From contig NC_013743.1 of NCBI RefSeq assembly GCF_000025325.1, positions 3,658,001 to 3,722,000 on the forward strand: a DNA stretch of 64,000 nt, read 5' to 3'. Positions 37,997 through 46,266 of this stretch are shown piece after piece (position 1 is the stretch's first letter; every line of letters starts with the position of its first letter). Below the pieces are notes generated by a model. That model made no database searches and had not been told where the DNA came from. It saw nothing but the letters and a program-made list of their open reading frames with translations. The position numbers and the translations under genes are program-made. This DNA comes from Haloterrigena turkmenica DSM 5511 (GTDB taxonomy: Archaea > Halobacteriota > Halobacteria > Halobacteriales > Natrialbaceae).

Positions 37997-38020
37997 CCGG
38001 GTTACTATATAAGGCCGTCG
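37997..38020 (-). promoter_or_regulatory. rRNA promoter copy 4 (most distal)
   Basis: CGACGGCC followed by TTATATAGTAACCCGG, 135 bases upstream of copy 3. It has the strongest TATA box (TTATATAG) of the set. Confidence 0.7.
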
Positions 38021-38383
38021 AACCAGAGGCGGTGCGAAACCCGCTACCGTGCCACGGTTTTCCATCATTCAGTCGCGATAGCGACAGGGATAAATGGACG
38101 TCGTCCTCGAGCACGAGCTCCGATAATCGACGATCGCGCCAGAATATCACGCGGGCGGAGGTCGGTCGGTCATCCCGTCCTCGCAGACGCGGTCGGACCG
38201 AATGAGACCCGCGTGCCCGTACTCGAGCGTGCACGCGCAAGAAGGTGTCGCGATGGGCTCGACTCGAGACACGAGTGAGAGCGTCTCCGGGCGACTGACC
38301 GCATCGGGAGCCACGCATTGGGCGCTGCAAGCGGGGACACGCATCGATGCCGATAAACCACGTGCGTCGTAACGAGTATACGA

Positions 38384-38761
38384 ATGGTCCGGGACCCGAT
38401 CGCTTCGGAGTCGACGCCGTCCGCAGAGGAGATCTGCTCCGCGCTGGACGATCCCGACTGCCGTGAGATTATCCGGAATCTCGAGGAACCGATGACGGCC
38501 TCTGAGCTCACGAAGCGGTGCGAGATCCCCCAGTCGACATTGTATCGGAAGCTGGAAGTGCTGACCGACTCGACATTGCTCGAGGAGTCGACCGAGATCC
38601 GCCAGGATGGCCACCACGCGAGCAAGTACGCGATCGCGTTCGACGAGATCACGATTACGTTGGACGAGGATCGGTCGCTGGCGGTCCAGATCGAGCGTCC
38701 GGCCCGGACGGCAGACGAGCGCCTCGCGGAACTGTGGTCGGAGGTCCGAAAGGAGACATGA
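38384..38761 (+). CDS. Winged-helix (ArsR-type) transcriptional regulator
   Basis: A 125-residue protein. The winged helix-turn-helix spans about 15-85: SAEEICSALDDPDCREIIRNL (helices, in parts), MTASELTKRCEIPQSTLYRKLEVL (recognition helix QSTLYRKLEVL at about 49-59) and a wing at ESTEIRQDGHHASKYAIA. Its stop overlaps the next gene (ATGA). In haloarchaea such HTH genes are often paired with a small membrane protein, as here. The signal is unknown. Confidence 0.88.
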   Translation: MVRDPIASESTPSAEEICSALDDPDCREIIRNLEEPMTASELTKRCEIPQSTLYRKLEVLTDSTLLEESTEIRQDGHHASKYAIAFDEITITLDEDRSLAVQIERPARTADERLAELWSEVRKET

Positions 38762-39051
38762 GCCCGTACACCGGTGTCACCGAAATCGCGCTCGCACTCG
38801 CGGTCGTCAAGACGCTCGTGTTGGTGGTCGGCGGAGTCATCACGTACGTCGCGTTCAAGGCCTATCGGCGGACGCGGCAGCGTCCGCTCGGTCTTCTCGC
38901 CGCCGGATTCGGACTCGTGACGCTCGGACTCGTCCTCGCGGGGATGCTCTACGAACTCCTCAGTGTTCGGCTCGCGACGGGGATCTTACTCGAGAGTCTT
39001 CTCGTTCTCGCCGGCTTCCTGGTTATCGCGTACTCGCTGTACGTGCAGTGA
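38758..39051 (+). CDS. Small membrane protein (DUF7521-like)
   Basis: A 97-residue protein with three hydrophobic segments (about 8-30, 43-64 and 72-94). The conserved motif TYVAFKAYRRTRQRPL sits between the first and second. This layout is the haloarchaeal DUF7521 family, found behind HTH genes. Co-translation with the HTH gene (4-base overlap) suggests a sensor/regulator pair, which is inference. Confidence 0.78.
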   Translation: MSPYTGVTEIALALAVVKTLVLVVGGVITYVAFKAYRRTRQRPLGLLAAGFGLVTLGLVLAGMLYELLSVRLATGILLESLLVLAGFLVIAYSLYVQ

Positions 39052-39091
39052 CCCGGCGGAGCCGGAGAACCGTTTTCGAACGGATCGGGGG

Positions 39092-40252
39092 TTAGCCCTC
39101 GTATCCGGCGTCGTCCATCACGTCGGCGAACTCCTCGGTGTCCATCGCTTCTTCGTAGACGATCGCGGTCGCCATCCCGCCGGGGTAGCGACCGTCGGTC
39201 GTGACGTGGTCGACCTTGTGACAGTGGACCGGGTAGAGTCCGGGGTCCGCGTCGGCCTCGAACTCGAGGGTGAGTCGCTCGGCGGGAGCGATCGGAACGA
39301 CGTCCTGCTCGTAGCGGGCCGCCTCGGGGATCGGACTGCCCTCCTCCTCGACGACGGTAAAGCGGTGGCCGTGCGTGTGGAAGGCGTGGGTCTCGTAGCC
39401 CGCGTTGACGACGTGAATACGGACCGTCTCGCCTTCGGACATGATCAGCGGCGAGCCGAGTTCGGGGTGGAACGTCGTCGGCGCGCTTCGCCCGTTGACC
39501 GTGTAGAAGTTCGGCCGCCGGTCGCTGACGTCGTACTCGGCGTCCCCACCGGCCGTCTGTTCGTGGAGTCGGCTGTCCCACTCCCGGAGCGTCAGGAAGT
39601 ACTCCCGGTCGGGCGCCTCGTACCCCTCGGGGTCGACGCGGATGATGCCGTACATCCCCATGTCGAGGTGGTTATGCGTCTGCACGTGGCAGTGGTAGAA
39701 GTGCGTCCCGGGGACGTCGCCCTCGAGGACGTACGTCTTGCTGTTGCCGGGGTTAATCTGCGTCTGCGTGGTCACGGGCGCGCCGTCGTCTTTCCAGGAC
39801 TTGCCGACCGCGTGGACGTGGACGGTGTGCGGATAGCCGTGGTCGTTTTCGAACGTGAGTTCGAACGTCTCGCCCTCTTGCATGCGGTAGATCGGTCCCG
39901 GCACGCTGGGCGCGAGGTCGTCGGCCTGCCAGGCCCACACCTCGGGGAGTTCGACCGGCCCGCCCTTGGCCTCGTCGCTCACGAGCTGGTGGCGCGCGGA
40001 GACGGTCCGCAGCGTCGACTTGTGGTCCTGCTCGGCGAGATCGACGATCTGCGGCGGTGCGGTGTACTCGTAGTCGGTCAGCGGTTTCCCGTCTTCGTCG
40101 GCGTCGGACTCGTTGTCCGGTTCGGTCGCCGTGGCACCGTCGCTCGAGAGGCCGGAGAGACAACCCGCAAGGGCGCCGAGGGCACCCGTACCAGCCATCG
40201 AGAGGACGGTTCGGCGTCGGAGAGCGGAGTTCGCGGTTGGGATCGGGCTCAT
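39092..40252 (-). CDS. Two-domain multicopper oxidase, Tat lipoprotein
   Basis: A 386-residue protein. The N-terminus has a Tat-like RRRTVLSMAG followed by lipobox LAGC (Cys about 31), so it is exported and lipid-anchored. The copper motifs of a two-domain multicopper oxidase are visible: HVHAV (about 145), HFYHCHVQTHNHLDMGM (about 183-199), HAFHTHGHRF (about 290) and HCHKVDHV (about 347). The type-1 Cys occurs in both domains. Reaction: oxidation of phenols, Cu(I) or Mn(II) coupled to O2 reduction. A copper nitrite reductase-like role cannot be ruled out by sequence alone. Confidence 0.88.
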   Translation of the reverse strand: MSPIPTANSALRRRTVLSMAGTGALGALAGCLSGLSSDGATATEPDNESDADEDGKPLTDYEYTAPPQIVDLAEQDHKSTLRTVSARHQLVSDEAKGGPVELPEVWAWQADDLAPSVPGPIYRMQEGETFELTFENDHGYPHTVHVHAVGKSWKDDGAPVTTQTQINPGNSKTYVLEGDVPGTHFYHCHVQTHNHLDMGMYGIIRVDPEGYEAPDREYFLTLREWDSRLHEQTAGGDAEYDVSDRRPNFYTVNGRSAPTTFHPELGSPLIMSEGETVRIHVVNAGYETHAFHTHGHRFTVVEEEGSPIPEAARYEQDVVPIAPAERLTLEFEADADPGLYPVHCHKVDHVTTDGRYPGGMATAIVYEEAMDTEEFADVMDDAGYEG

Positions 40253-40393
40253 ACTCGAACAGAGGGACCCCCTAATGAAGGGTGCAGAGGTAATTCCCGC
40301 CCCGAAAGAGATATTCCCGCTCGAGGGGAATCATCGGCAATCGGCGGCACGTTCATCGCCCGAAAAACGGCGGCTACGGGCGTTGCGCTCCGC

Positions 40394-41872
40394 TTATCGG
40401 TTCAACGTGTGAATCGCGTGGCCGAGCGCGTTCTCGGCGGCCTCCATCACCGACTCGGAGAGCGTCGGGTGGGCATGGACCGTCGATGCGACGTCCTCGA
40501 GGGTCGCGCCCAGTTCGATCGCCAGCCCGAGTTCCGCGATCAGTTCGGAGGCTTCGGGACCGACGATGCTGGCGCCGAGTACGTAGCCGTCTTCCTCCTC
40601 GGCGACGACCTTGACGAACCCGTCCGACTCGCCGGTCGTCAGCGCGCGGCCGCTGGCCCGGAACGGGAACTGGCCGACGACGGTATCGAACCCGTTCTCC
40701 TCGGCCTCGGACTCGGTCATCCCGACGGTCGCGATTTCCGGATCGGTGAAGACGACCGCGGGCATGGCCTGGTAATCGATCGCCGCGGGCTCGCCTGCGA
40801 TGACCTCGGCGGCGACCTGCCCCTCCGCGCTGCCCTTGTGAGCGAGCATCGGCTCGCCGGCGACGTCGCCGACGGCGAAGACATGATCGACGTTCGTGCG
40901 TGCGCGCGAATCGGTTTCGATGAAGCCGCGGTCGTCCGTCTCGACGCCCGCGGCCTCGAGATCGAGCGTGTCGGAGACGGGTTCGCGGCCGACCGCGACC
41001 AGCACCTTTTCGGCGTCGAGCTCGAGGGACTCACCCGTTTCGTCCTCGATGGCCTCGGCGCTACCGCCGTCGGCGGCGGTCTCTTCGACGGGGTCTGCGG
41101 CGACCGTGATCCCCTCACCGTCGGCCCGTTCGTGCCACTCGGAGGCCGTGTAGCCGAACTCGAACTCGATCCCGAGATCGTTCGCTCGCTGTTTGACGGG
41201 CCGCTTCAGATCGTCGTCGTACCCCGGAAGGATCGAGTCGAGCATCTCGATGACGGTCACGTCGGTGCCCAGTTTGGCGAAGACGCTGGCCAGTTCCATC
41301 CCGATGTAGCCGGCGCCGACGACGACCAGCGAGTCGGGGACGGAGTCGAGCGCCAGCGCCTGTCGGGAGTTCAGGACGGGCTCGTCGCCGAACTCGAAGT
41401 TGGGGATCTCGATCGGCCGCGAGCCGGTCGCGACGACGGCGTGTTCGAACTCGAGGGTCTCCGAGCCCTGGCCCTCGCCGCTGTGGGAGACGCGGGCGGT
41501 GTGTTCGTCGGTGAAGGTGGCGGTTCCCTCGAGCAGGTTGACCTGGTTGGCCTTGCAGAGCTTCTCGACGCCGCTGGTGAGCTGGTCGACGACGCCGTCC
41601 TTCCAGTCGACCATCCCCGCGAGGTCGATCGCGGGATCGGCGTGGATCCCCATCGCCTCGGCGTTGCGGGCGTCGTGGGCGATGTCAGTCGCTGTGATCA
41701 GCGCTTTCGACGGGATGCAGCCGTGGTTCAGACAGGTCCCGCCGTAGGCTTCCTTCTCGACGAGCGTGACGTCCAGATCGAGCTGTCCGGCCCGGATCGC
41801 GGCCACGTAGCCAGCGGGCCCAGCGCCGATTATCAGGACGTCCGTTCCGGTGGTGACGTCTCCGACGACCAT
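40394..41872 (-). CDS. lpdA: Dihydrolipoyl dehydrogenase (E3)
   Basis: A 492-residue flavoprotein that re-oxidises dihydrolipoamide with NAD+. The FAD motif is GAGPAG (about 16-21). The redox-active disulfide is in GGTCLNHGCIPSK (C47, C52), the NAD motif is GAGYIG (about 184-189), FAVGDVAG is near 330, and the catalytic pair is HPTLSE near the C-terminus. It is the last gene of the 2-oxoacid dehydrogenase operon, downstream of pdhC. An extra Asp/Glu-rich insert (about 275-305) is present relative to bacterial E3. Confidence 0.95.
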   Translation of the reverse strand: MVVGDVTTGTDVLIIGAGPAGYVAAIRAGQLDLDVTLVEKEAYGGTCLNHGCIPSKALITATDIAHDARNAEAMGIHADPAIDLAGMVDWKDGVVDQLTSGVEKLCKANQVNLLEGTATFTDEHTARVSHSGEGQGSETLEFEHAVVATGSRPIEIPNFEFGDEPVLNSRQALALDSVPDSLVVVGAGYIGMELASVFAKLGTDVTVIEMLDSILPGYDDDLKRPVKQRANDLGIEFEFGYTASEWHERADGEGITVAADPVEETAADGGSAEAIEDETGESLELDAEKVLVAVGREPVSDTLDLEAAGVETDDRGFIETDSRARTNVDHVFAVGDVAGEPMLAHKGSAEGQVAAEVIAGEPAAIDYQAMPAVVFTDPEIATVGMTESEAEENGFDTVVGQFPFRASGRALTTGESDGFVKVVAEEEDGYVLGASIVGPEASELIAELGLAIELGATLEDVASTVHAHPTLSESVMEAAENALGHAIHTLNR

Positions 41873-41937
41873 CAGTTCGCTCCCTCCTCGGTGTGTGCGT
41901 ACGGCGCGTCTCGTGTGTGCGGTAGTTCAGCGTACAT
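41872..41937 (-). CDS. Possible 21-residue peptide between pdhC and lpdA
   Basis: A short ATG-initiated frame (MYAELPHTRDAPYAHTEEGAN) lies in the 114-base gap between the genes. Its stop TGA shares one base with the lpdA start (TGATG), so ribosomes could re-initiate. It is too short for homology judgement and may be fortuitous. Confidence 0.25.
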   Translation of the reverse strand: MYAELPHTRDAPYAHTEEGAN

Positions 41938-41986
41938 AGTCGGTGAATCGTAACGTGGTGGTGACGAGTCGTAGGTCCGTCTACGC

Positions 41987-43678
41987 TCACTCGAGCAATA
42001 GTAGGCTGGGGTTCTCGAGGTACTCCATGACGGTGTTGGTGAACTGCGCGGCGATCGCACCGTCGATCAGCCGGTGGTCGAACGACAGCGAGAGGGTCAG
42101 CACGGATCGGGGCTCGATCGATTCATTACCGTTCTCGTCGGTCATTACGCGCGGTTTGCGCTTGATGGCGCCGATCGCGAGGATCCCCGCCTCGGGGTAG
42201 TTGATGATCGGCGTCGCGTACTCGCCACCGATGGCGCCGACGTTGGTGATCGTAAACGTCGAACCCCGCAGTTCGCCGGGGCTGATCGACCGCTCGCGGG
42301 CCTTCTGGACGAGCTCGTTCATCTCGGAGGACAGCTGCAGGAGTCCCTTCTCGTCGGCGTTCTCGACGACCGGAACCATCAGCCCGACATCGGTCGCGGT
42401 GGCGACCCCGACGTTGTAGTAGTCGCGATAGACGATCTCGTCGCCCTCCTCGTCGATGACCGCGTTCATCTCGGGGAACTCCTGCAGCGCCGCGACGACC
42501 GCCTTCATGATGAACGGCATGTAGGTCAGCCGAATGCCCCGCTCCTCGGCGCGGGGTTTGAGTTCCTCGCGCGCTTCGACGAGTTCGGTGACGTCGACCT
42601 CGTCGTGGTGAGTGACGTGGGGCGCGCTGTACTTCGACTCGACCATCGCCTCGGCGATCCGCTTGCGCACGCCCCTGAACGGCTCGCGGCGCTCGCGCTC
42701 GCCCTCGGCGAAGTCGGTTCCCTTCGCACCGACCGGTTCGCCCGCCTCGACAGCTTCGCGGTCGGCCTCCTGGGCCCGCTGCTGGGCCTCGGCGTACTCC
42801 CGGACCGCTTCGGGCGTGACGAACGCCTCGCCCTCACGTTCCTCGTCGGTCGGGACGGCGTCGATGTCGATGCCCTTCTCCCGAGCGATCCGTCGAGTCG
42901 CCGGTGCAGCGAGGGTCTTGTCGCGGTCCGCGGACTCGAGGTTCGCCGGCGGAGTCGTCGGTTCGCCGGCGCTCGCGGCTCCGGATCCGGCTTCGGATTC
43001 GATCCCGGATTCGGCTTCGGTCCGGCCCTCCGTTTCGACTGCAGCACCGCCGGTCTCGCTCGAGTCGCCCGTCGTCGCGCCCGATTCGGCTGCCGTCTCC
43101 GCCGGCTGCTGGGCCTGCGCTCCGCCGACGGGACCGCCGCTCGCGGCGGCCTGCACGTCGGCCGCGGTGATCCGGCCGCCGGGGCCGCTGCCCTCGAGAC
43201 TCGAGAGATCGATTCCCTCTTCACGGGCCATGCGTCGCACGCGCGGGGGCGCGAAGACGCGGTCCTGGGGCGTGGCGGTTTCCTCGGCGTCGGCGCCGAT
43301 CGCTTCGGGACTGCCGGCGGCTTCGTCAGTTTCGGCCCCAGTTTCGCTCCCGGCCGTGGTCGCCTCCTCGGGCGCGTCCACGCCTTCGGGTTCGCCGGCC
43401 CGCCCCTGTTCCTCATCGGTCGTCGTCTCGCTCTCCTCCCCTTCCACGTTGAACGAGATGATTACCGTCCCGACGGGGACGACCTCGCCTTCCTCGACGT
43501 GTAACTCGCGGACCGTGCCGTTTACCGGCGCGGGGACCTCCACGAGGGCCTTGTCGGTCTCGACCTCCGCGACCGGCTGGTCCTCCGAGACCGTCTCGCC
43601 TTCCTCGACCAGCCACGAGACCAGTTCGCCCTCCGCGACCCCTTCGCCGACGTCCGGTAGCTCGAACTCCCTGAGCAT
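41987..43678 (-). CDS. pdhC: Dihydrolipoamide acyltransferase (E2) with two E3-binding domains
   Basis: A 563-residue E2 that carries the acyl group on lipoate and transfers it to CoA. The lipoyl domain is at 1-75, with the lipoylated Lys at about 43 (ETDKALVEV). Two peripheral-subunit-binding domains follow (about 141-178, containing RVRRMAREEG; about 255-297, containing TRRIAREKG), separated by Ala/Glu-rich linkers. The catalytic domain ends with SFDHRLIDG (H about 535, D about 539). The gene starts one base after the pdhB stop. The second binding domain is unusual relative to bacterial E2. Confidence 0.94.
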   Translation of the reverse strand: MLREFELPDVGEGVAEGELVSWLVEEGETVSEDQPVAEVETDKALVEVPAPVNGTVRELHVEEGEVVPVGTVIISFNVEGEESETTTDEEQGRAGEPEGVDAPEEATTAGSETGAETDEAAGSPEAIGADAEETATPQDRVFAPPRVRRMAREEGIDLSSLEGSGPGGRITAADVQAAASGGPVGGAQAQQPAETAAESGATTGDSSETGGAAVETEGRTEAESGIESEAGSGAASAGEPTTPPANLESADRDKTLAAPATRRIAREKGIDIDAVPTDEEREGEAFVTPEAVREYAEAQQRAQEADREAVEAGEPVGAKGTDFAEGERERREPFRGVRKRIAEAMVESKYSAPHVTHHDEVDVTELVEAREELKPRAEERGIRLTYMPFIMKAVVAALQEFPEMNAVIDEEGDEIVYRDYYNVGVATATDVGLMVPVVENADEKGLLQLSSEMNELVQKARERSISPGELRGSTFTITNVGAIGGEYATPIINYPEAGILAIGAIKRKPRVMTDENGNESIEPRSVLTLSLSFDHRLIDGAIAAQFTNTVMEYLENPSLLLLE

Positions 43679-43679
43679 G

Positions 43680-44708
43680 TTAGAACTCCACCGCGTTTCG
43701 AATGCCGTCCTCGATGCGCGCCGGTTCGGGCAGGTAGTAGTCCTCGAGCGCGTACAGCGGGAACGGCGTGTCGAAACCCGTGATGCGCTCCACCGGCGCC
43801 TCCTGATACAGTAACGCTTCCTCCTGTAGGGTCGCAGTGATCTCGGCGCCCAGCCCGCCGGTCTTCGGTGCCTCGTGGACGACCGCCGCGCGCCCCGTCT
43901 TCTCGAAGGACTCGACGATCGTCTCCTCGTCCAACGGCGACAGCGTCCGCAGGTCGACCACCTCGGCATCGATCCCCTCCTCGGTGAGGTTCTCGGCGGC
44001 CTCGAGCGTCGGTCGGGTCATCGCGCCCCACGTGTAGACCGAGATATCGCTGCCCTCGCGGCGGATGGCCGCCTCGCCCAGCGGCACCTCGTACGATCCC
44101 GTGGGCACGTCCTCGCGAAACGCCCGGTAGATGAGCTTGGGCTCGAGGAAGAGCACAGGATCGGGGCTTCGGATCGCGCTCGTGAGCAGCCCCTTCGTGT
44201 CGTAGGGCGTCGAGGGGACGACGACCTTCAGCCCGGGCTGGTGGACGAACATCGCCTCCGTCGACTCGGAGTGGTGTTCGGGCGCCCGGATGCCGCCGCC
44301 GTAGGGCGCGCGGACGACCAGGGGGCAGGTGAATCGTCCGCGCGAGCGCGTCCGCAGGCGCGCGGCGTGGGAGACGATCTGGTCGAACGCGGGGTAAATA
44401 AAGCCCATAAATTGGATCTCAGACACTGGGCGCATCCCGTAGGCGGCCATCCCGATGGCGGTGCCGACGATACCCGACTCGGCCAGCGGGGTGTCGATCA
44501 CTCGATTCTCGCCGAACTCGTCGTACAGCCCCTCCGTCGCGCGGAAGACGCCGCCGTTCTTTCCGACGTCCTCGCCCATGACGACGACATCGTCGTCGCG
44601 TTGCATCTCCGTCTGTAGTCCGTCCCGAACCGCCTGGACGAGGGTGAGGTTCTCCGTCTCCGATACGTCCGATGCCGACTCCGAGTTGGGTTCAGTCTCT
44701 GCTGCCAT
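43680..44708 (-). CDS. pdhB: 2-oxoacid (pyruvate-type) dehydrogenase E1 beta subunit
   Basis: A 342-residue E1-beta. GEDVGKNGGVFRATEGL (about 45-61), DTPLAESGIVGTAIGMA (about 72-88), RAPYGGGIRAPEHHSE (about 134-149) and the C-terminal TGFDTPFPL (about 315) are family motifs. It forms the alpha2beta2 E1 with PdhA and decarboxylates a 2-oxoacid using thiamine diphosphate. Haloarchaeal complexes of this family have been linked to pyruvate and to branched-chain or isoleucine substrates, so the exact 2-oxoacid is uncertain. Confidence 0.94.
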   Translation of the reverse strand: MAAETEPNSESASDVSETENLTLVQAVRDGLQTEMQRDDDVVVMGEDVGKNGGVFRATEGLYDEFGENRVIDTPLAESGIVGTAIGMAAYGMRPVSEIQFMGFIYPAFDQIVSHAARLRTRSRGRFTCPLVVRAPYGGGIRAPEHHSESTEAMFVHQPGLKVVVPSTPYDTKGLLTSAIRSPDPVLFLEPKLIYRAFREDVPTGSYEVPLGEAAIRREGSDISVYTWGAMTRPTLEAAENLTEEGIDAEVVDLRTLSPLDEETIVESFEKTGRAAVVHEAPKTGGLGAEITATLQEEALLYQEAPVERITGFDTPFPLYALEDYYLPEPARIEDGIRNAVEF

Positions 44709-44712
44709 GGTA

Positions 44713-45840
44713 TCACTCCAGAAGCGCGTCGTCGCCGTGGCGTTCGCGAATCGATTCGAAGTACTCGAGTTGCCGCTGTAAGCGTCGAGGCATCCCCTCG
44801 TAGACGTGGGCGAAGATCTCCTCGGGATCGGGCCGTTCGATCGACTCCGCGGTCTCGATCGCGTCGGCCACGTCCGCCCGAACGCGCTCGTCGATCGCGT
44901 CGACGCGGTCGTCGTCGAGGATCCCCTCGTTACGGAGGTACGACTCGAGTCGCGGGATCGGATCCTTCGCCTTCCAGCGTTCGACCTCCTCCTCGTCCCG
45001 GTAGACGGAAGGGTCGTCCGCGGTCGTGTGCGCACCAAAGCGGTACTGGACGGCCTCGATCAGCGTCGGCCGCGTCGCGTCGCCGGGGGAGTCGTCCGCG
45101 ACTGAATCGGGATCCTTGGCCTTCTCGACGGCCTCTTTGGTGACCTTGTAGACCGCCAGCGGATCCATCCCGTCGACCTGGACGCCCTCGAAGCCGTAGG
45201 CCTCGGCCTTCTGTGCCAGCGTGGCGCTGGCCGTCTGGCGCTCGCGGGGCACCGAGATGGCCCACTGGTTGTTGTTACAGAAGAAGACGTTCGGGGTGTC
45301 GAAGACGCCGGCGAAGTTCAGCCCCTCGTGGAAGTCGCCCTCGCTCGTGGCGCCGTCGCCGAAGTAACAGAGGAAGGCCTTCTCCTCGCCCTGCAGCTTC
45401 GAGGCCCACGCCGCGCCGGTCGCGTGGGGGATCTGGGTCGCGATCGGCACCGCGACGGAGAACATGTTGACGTCCTCCGGGATGTAGTTGCCCCGCTCGT
45501 GGCCCATCCAGTAGAGCAGCGTTCGCTCGAGGCTCACGCCGCGCACCAGCCCGACACCGTGTTCGCGGTAGCTGGGAAACACCCAGTCCTCCTCGGCGAG
45601 CGCGTGGGCGCTGCCGATCTGGGACCCTTCCTGTCCCGACAGCGGCGGGTAGGTCCCCATCCGCCCCTGCCGCTGGAGACTCACCGCCCGTTCGTCGAAG
45701 TGACGCACCAGCCGCATCTGCGCGTACATCTCGACGAGCTCGTCGGCCGAGAGGTCGGGGACGTCGGCGCCCTCGAGGACCCGGCCGTCCTCGTCGAGCA
45801 CCTGTACTCGTTCTCGGGGGTCGCGCTGTATCGTACTCAC
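44713..45840 (-). CDS. pdhA: 2-oxoacid (pyruvate-type) dehydrogenase E1 alpha subunit
   Basis: A 375-residue protein using GTG at 45840 ([18 protein letters not shown] follows, the family start). The thiamine-diphosphate motif [20 protein letters not shown] (about 172-191) ends with the Asn-rich FFCNNNQWA, and [16 protein letters not shown] is the phosphorylation-loop equivalent (about 293-308). It is the first gene of the operon pdhA-pdhB-pdhC-lpdA, four bases before pdhB. Confidence 0.94.
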   Translation of the reverse strand: MSTIQRDPRERVQVLDEDGRVLEGADVPDLSADELVEMYAQMRLVRHFDERAVSLQRQGRMGTYPPLSGQEGSQIGSAHALAEEDWVFPSYREHGVGLVRGVSLERTLLYWMGHERGNYIPEDVNMFSVAVPIATQIPHATGAAWASKLQGEEKAFLCYFGDGATSEGDFHEGLNFAGVFDTPNVFFCNNNQWAISVPRERQTASATLAQKAEAYGFEGVQVDGMDPLAVYKVTKEAVEKAKDPDSVADDSPGDATRPTLIEAVQYRFGAHTTADDPSVYRDEEEVERWKAKDPIPRLESYLRNEGILDDDRVDAIDERVRADVADAIETAESIERPDPEEIFAHVYEGMPRRLQRQLEYFESIRERHGDDALLE

Positions 45841-46266
45841 GGGAAGACCCACCTGTACATACCCTAATGAACTATCGCTCAGGGTAAAGGAGTTTCCCAA
45901 AATAGTTTACTATTGGTGAGATTCTTGCCCGCCACGCCGGGAAGAACTGGACACGACTGTACAGTTCTGGCCGCTGACGGGCAGCGAGTTGCGATACCGG
46001 ATCGCGGGCGACGCCGGGGCGCGGGCGGGTCGCCGAACGCTCGACTCCGAGGACGGACGGTCGGCGAACGGCCCAGTCACGACGGATCGGAGCGTCCGTG
46101 CGCGGTCTCGCGGACGCTCGCACGAAAGAACGACGTCCGTCGCTCGACGGAGTTCCTCGCGGACCGCCTCGAGCATCGTCCGGCCGGCGGTGAAGTCAAC
46201 GTTTCAGCGTTCACAAAACTTATCATGAGCGACACGTGAGTCGAACAGACGACTTACCACGAACCG
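45841..46266. other. Divergent intergenic region between pdhA and the HTTM gene
   Basis: These 426 bases hold the promoters of two divergent genes. On the plus strand the box aaaacttatc (about 46214-46223) is about 45 bases before the HTTM ATG. On the minus strand a TTAGGGTATG-like box lies about 30 bases ahead of the pdhA GTG. No coding region is supported. Confidence 0.5.

Larger units (their letters stand above)
37412..38383. other. rRNA operon leader and promoter region, no protein gene
   Basis: These 972 bases hold the 16S 5' processing stem (37483-37544) and four tandem promoter copies (37711-38020), followed by about 360 bases leading to the divergent HTH gene. Frames here are short and carry no recognisable protein. 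Confidence 0.6.

Noticed and set aside
38963..41953. A 996-residue open frame on the plus strand
   Set aside because: It runs antisense to the multicopper oxidase and lpdA genes. High GC makes long shadow frames, and both opposite-strand genes show clear motifs.
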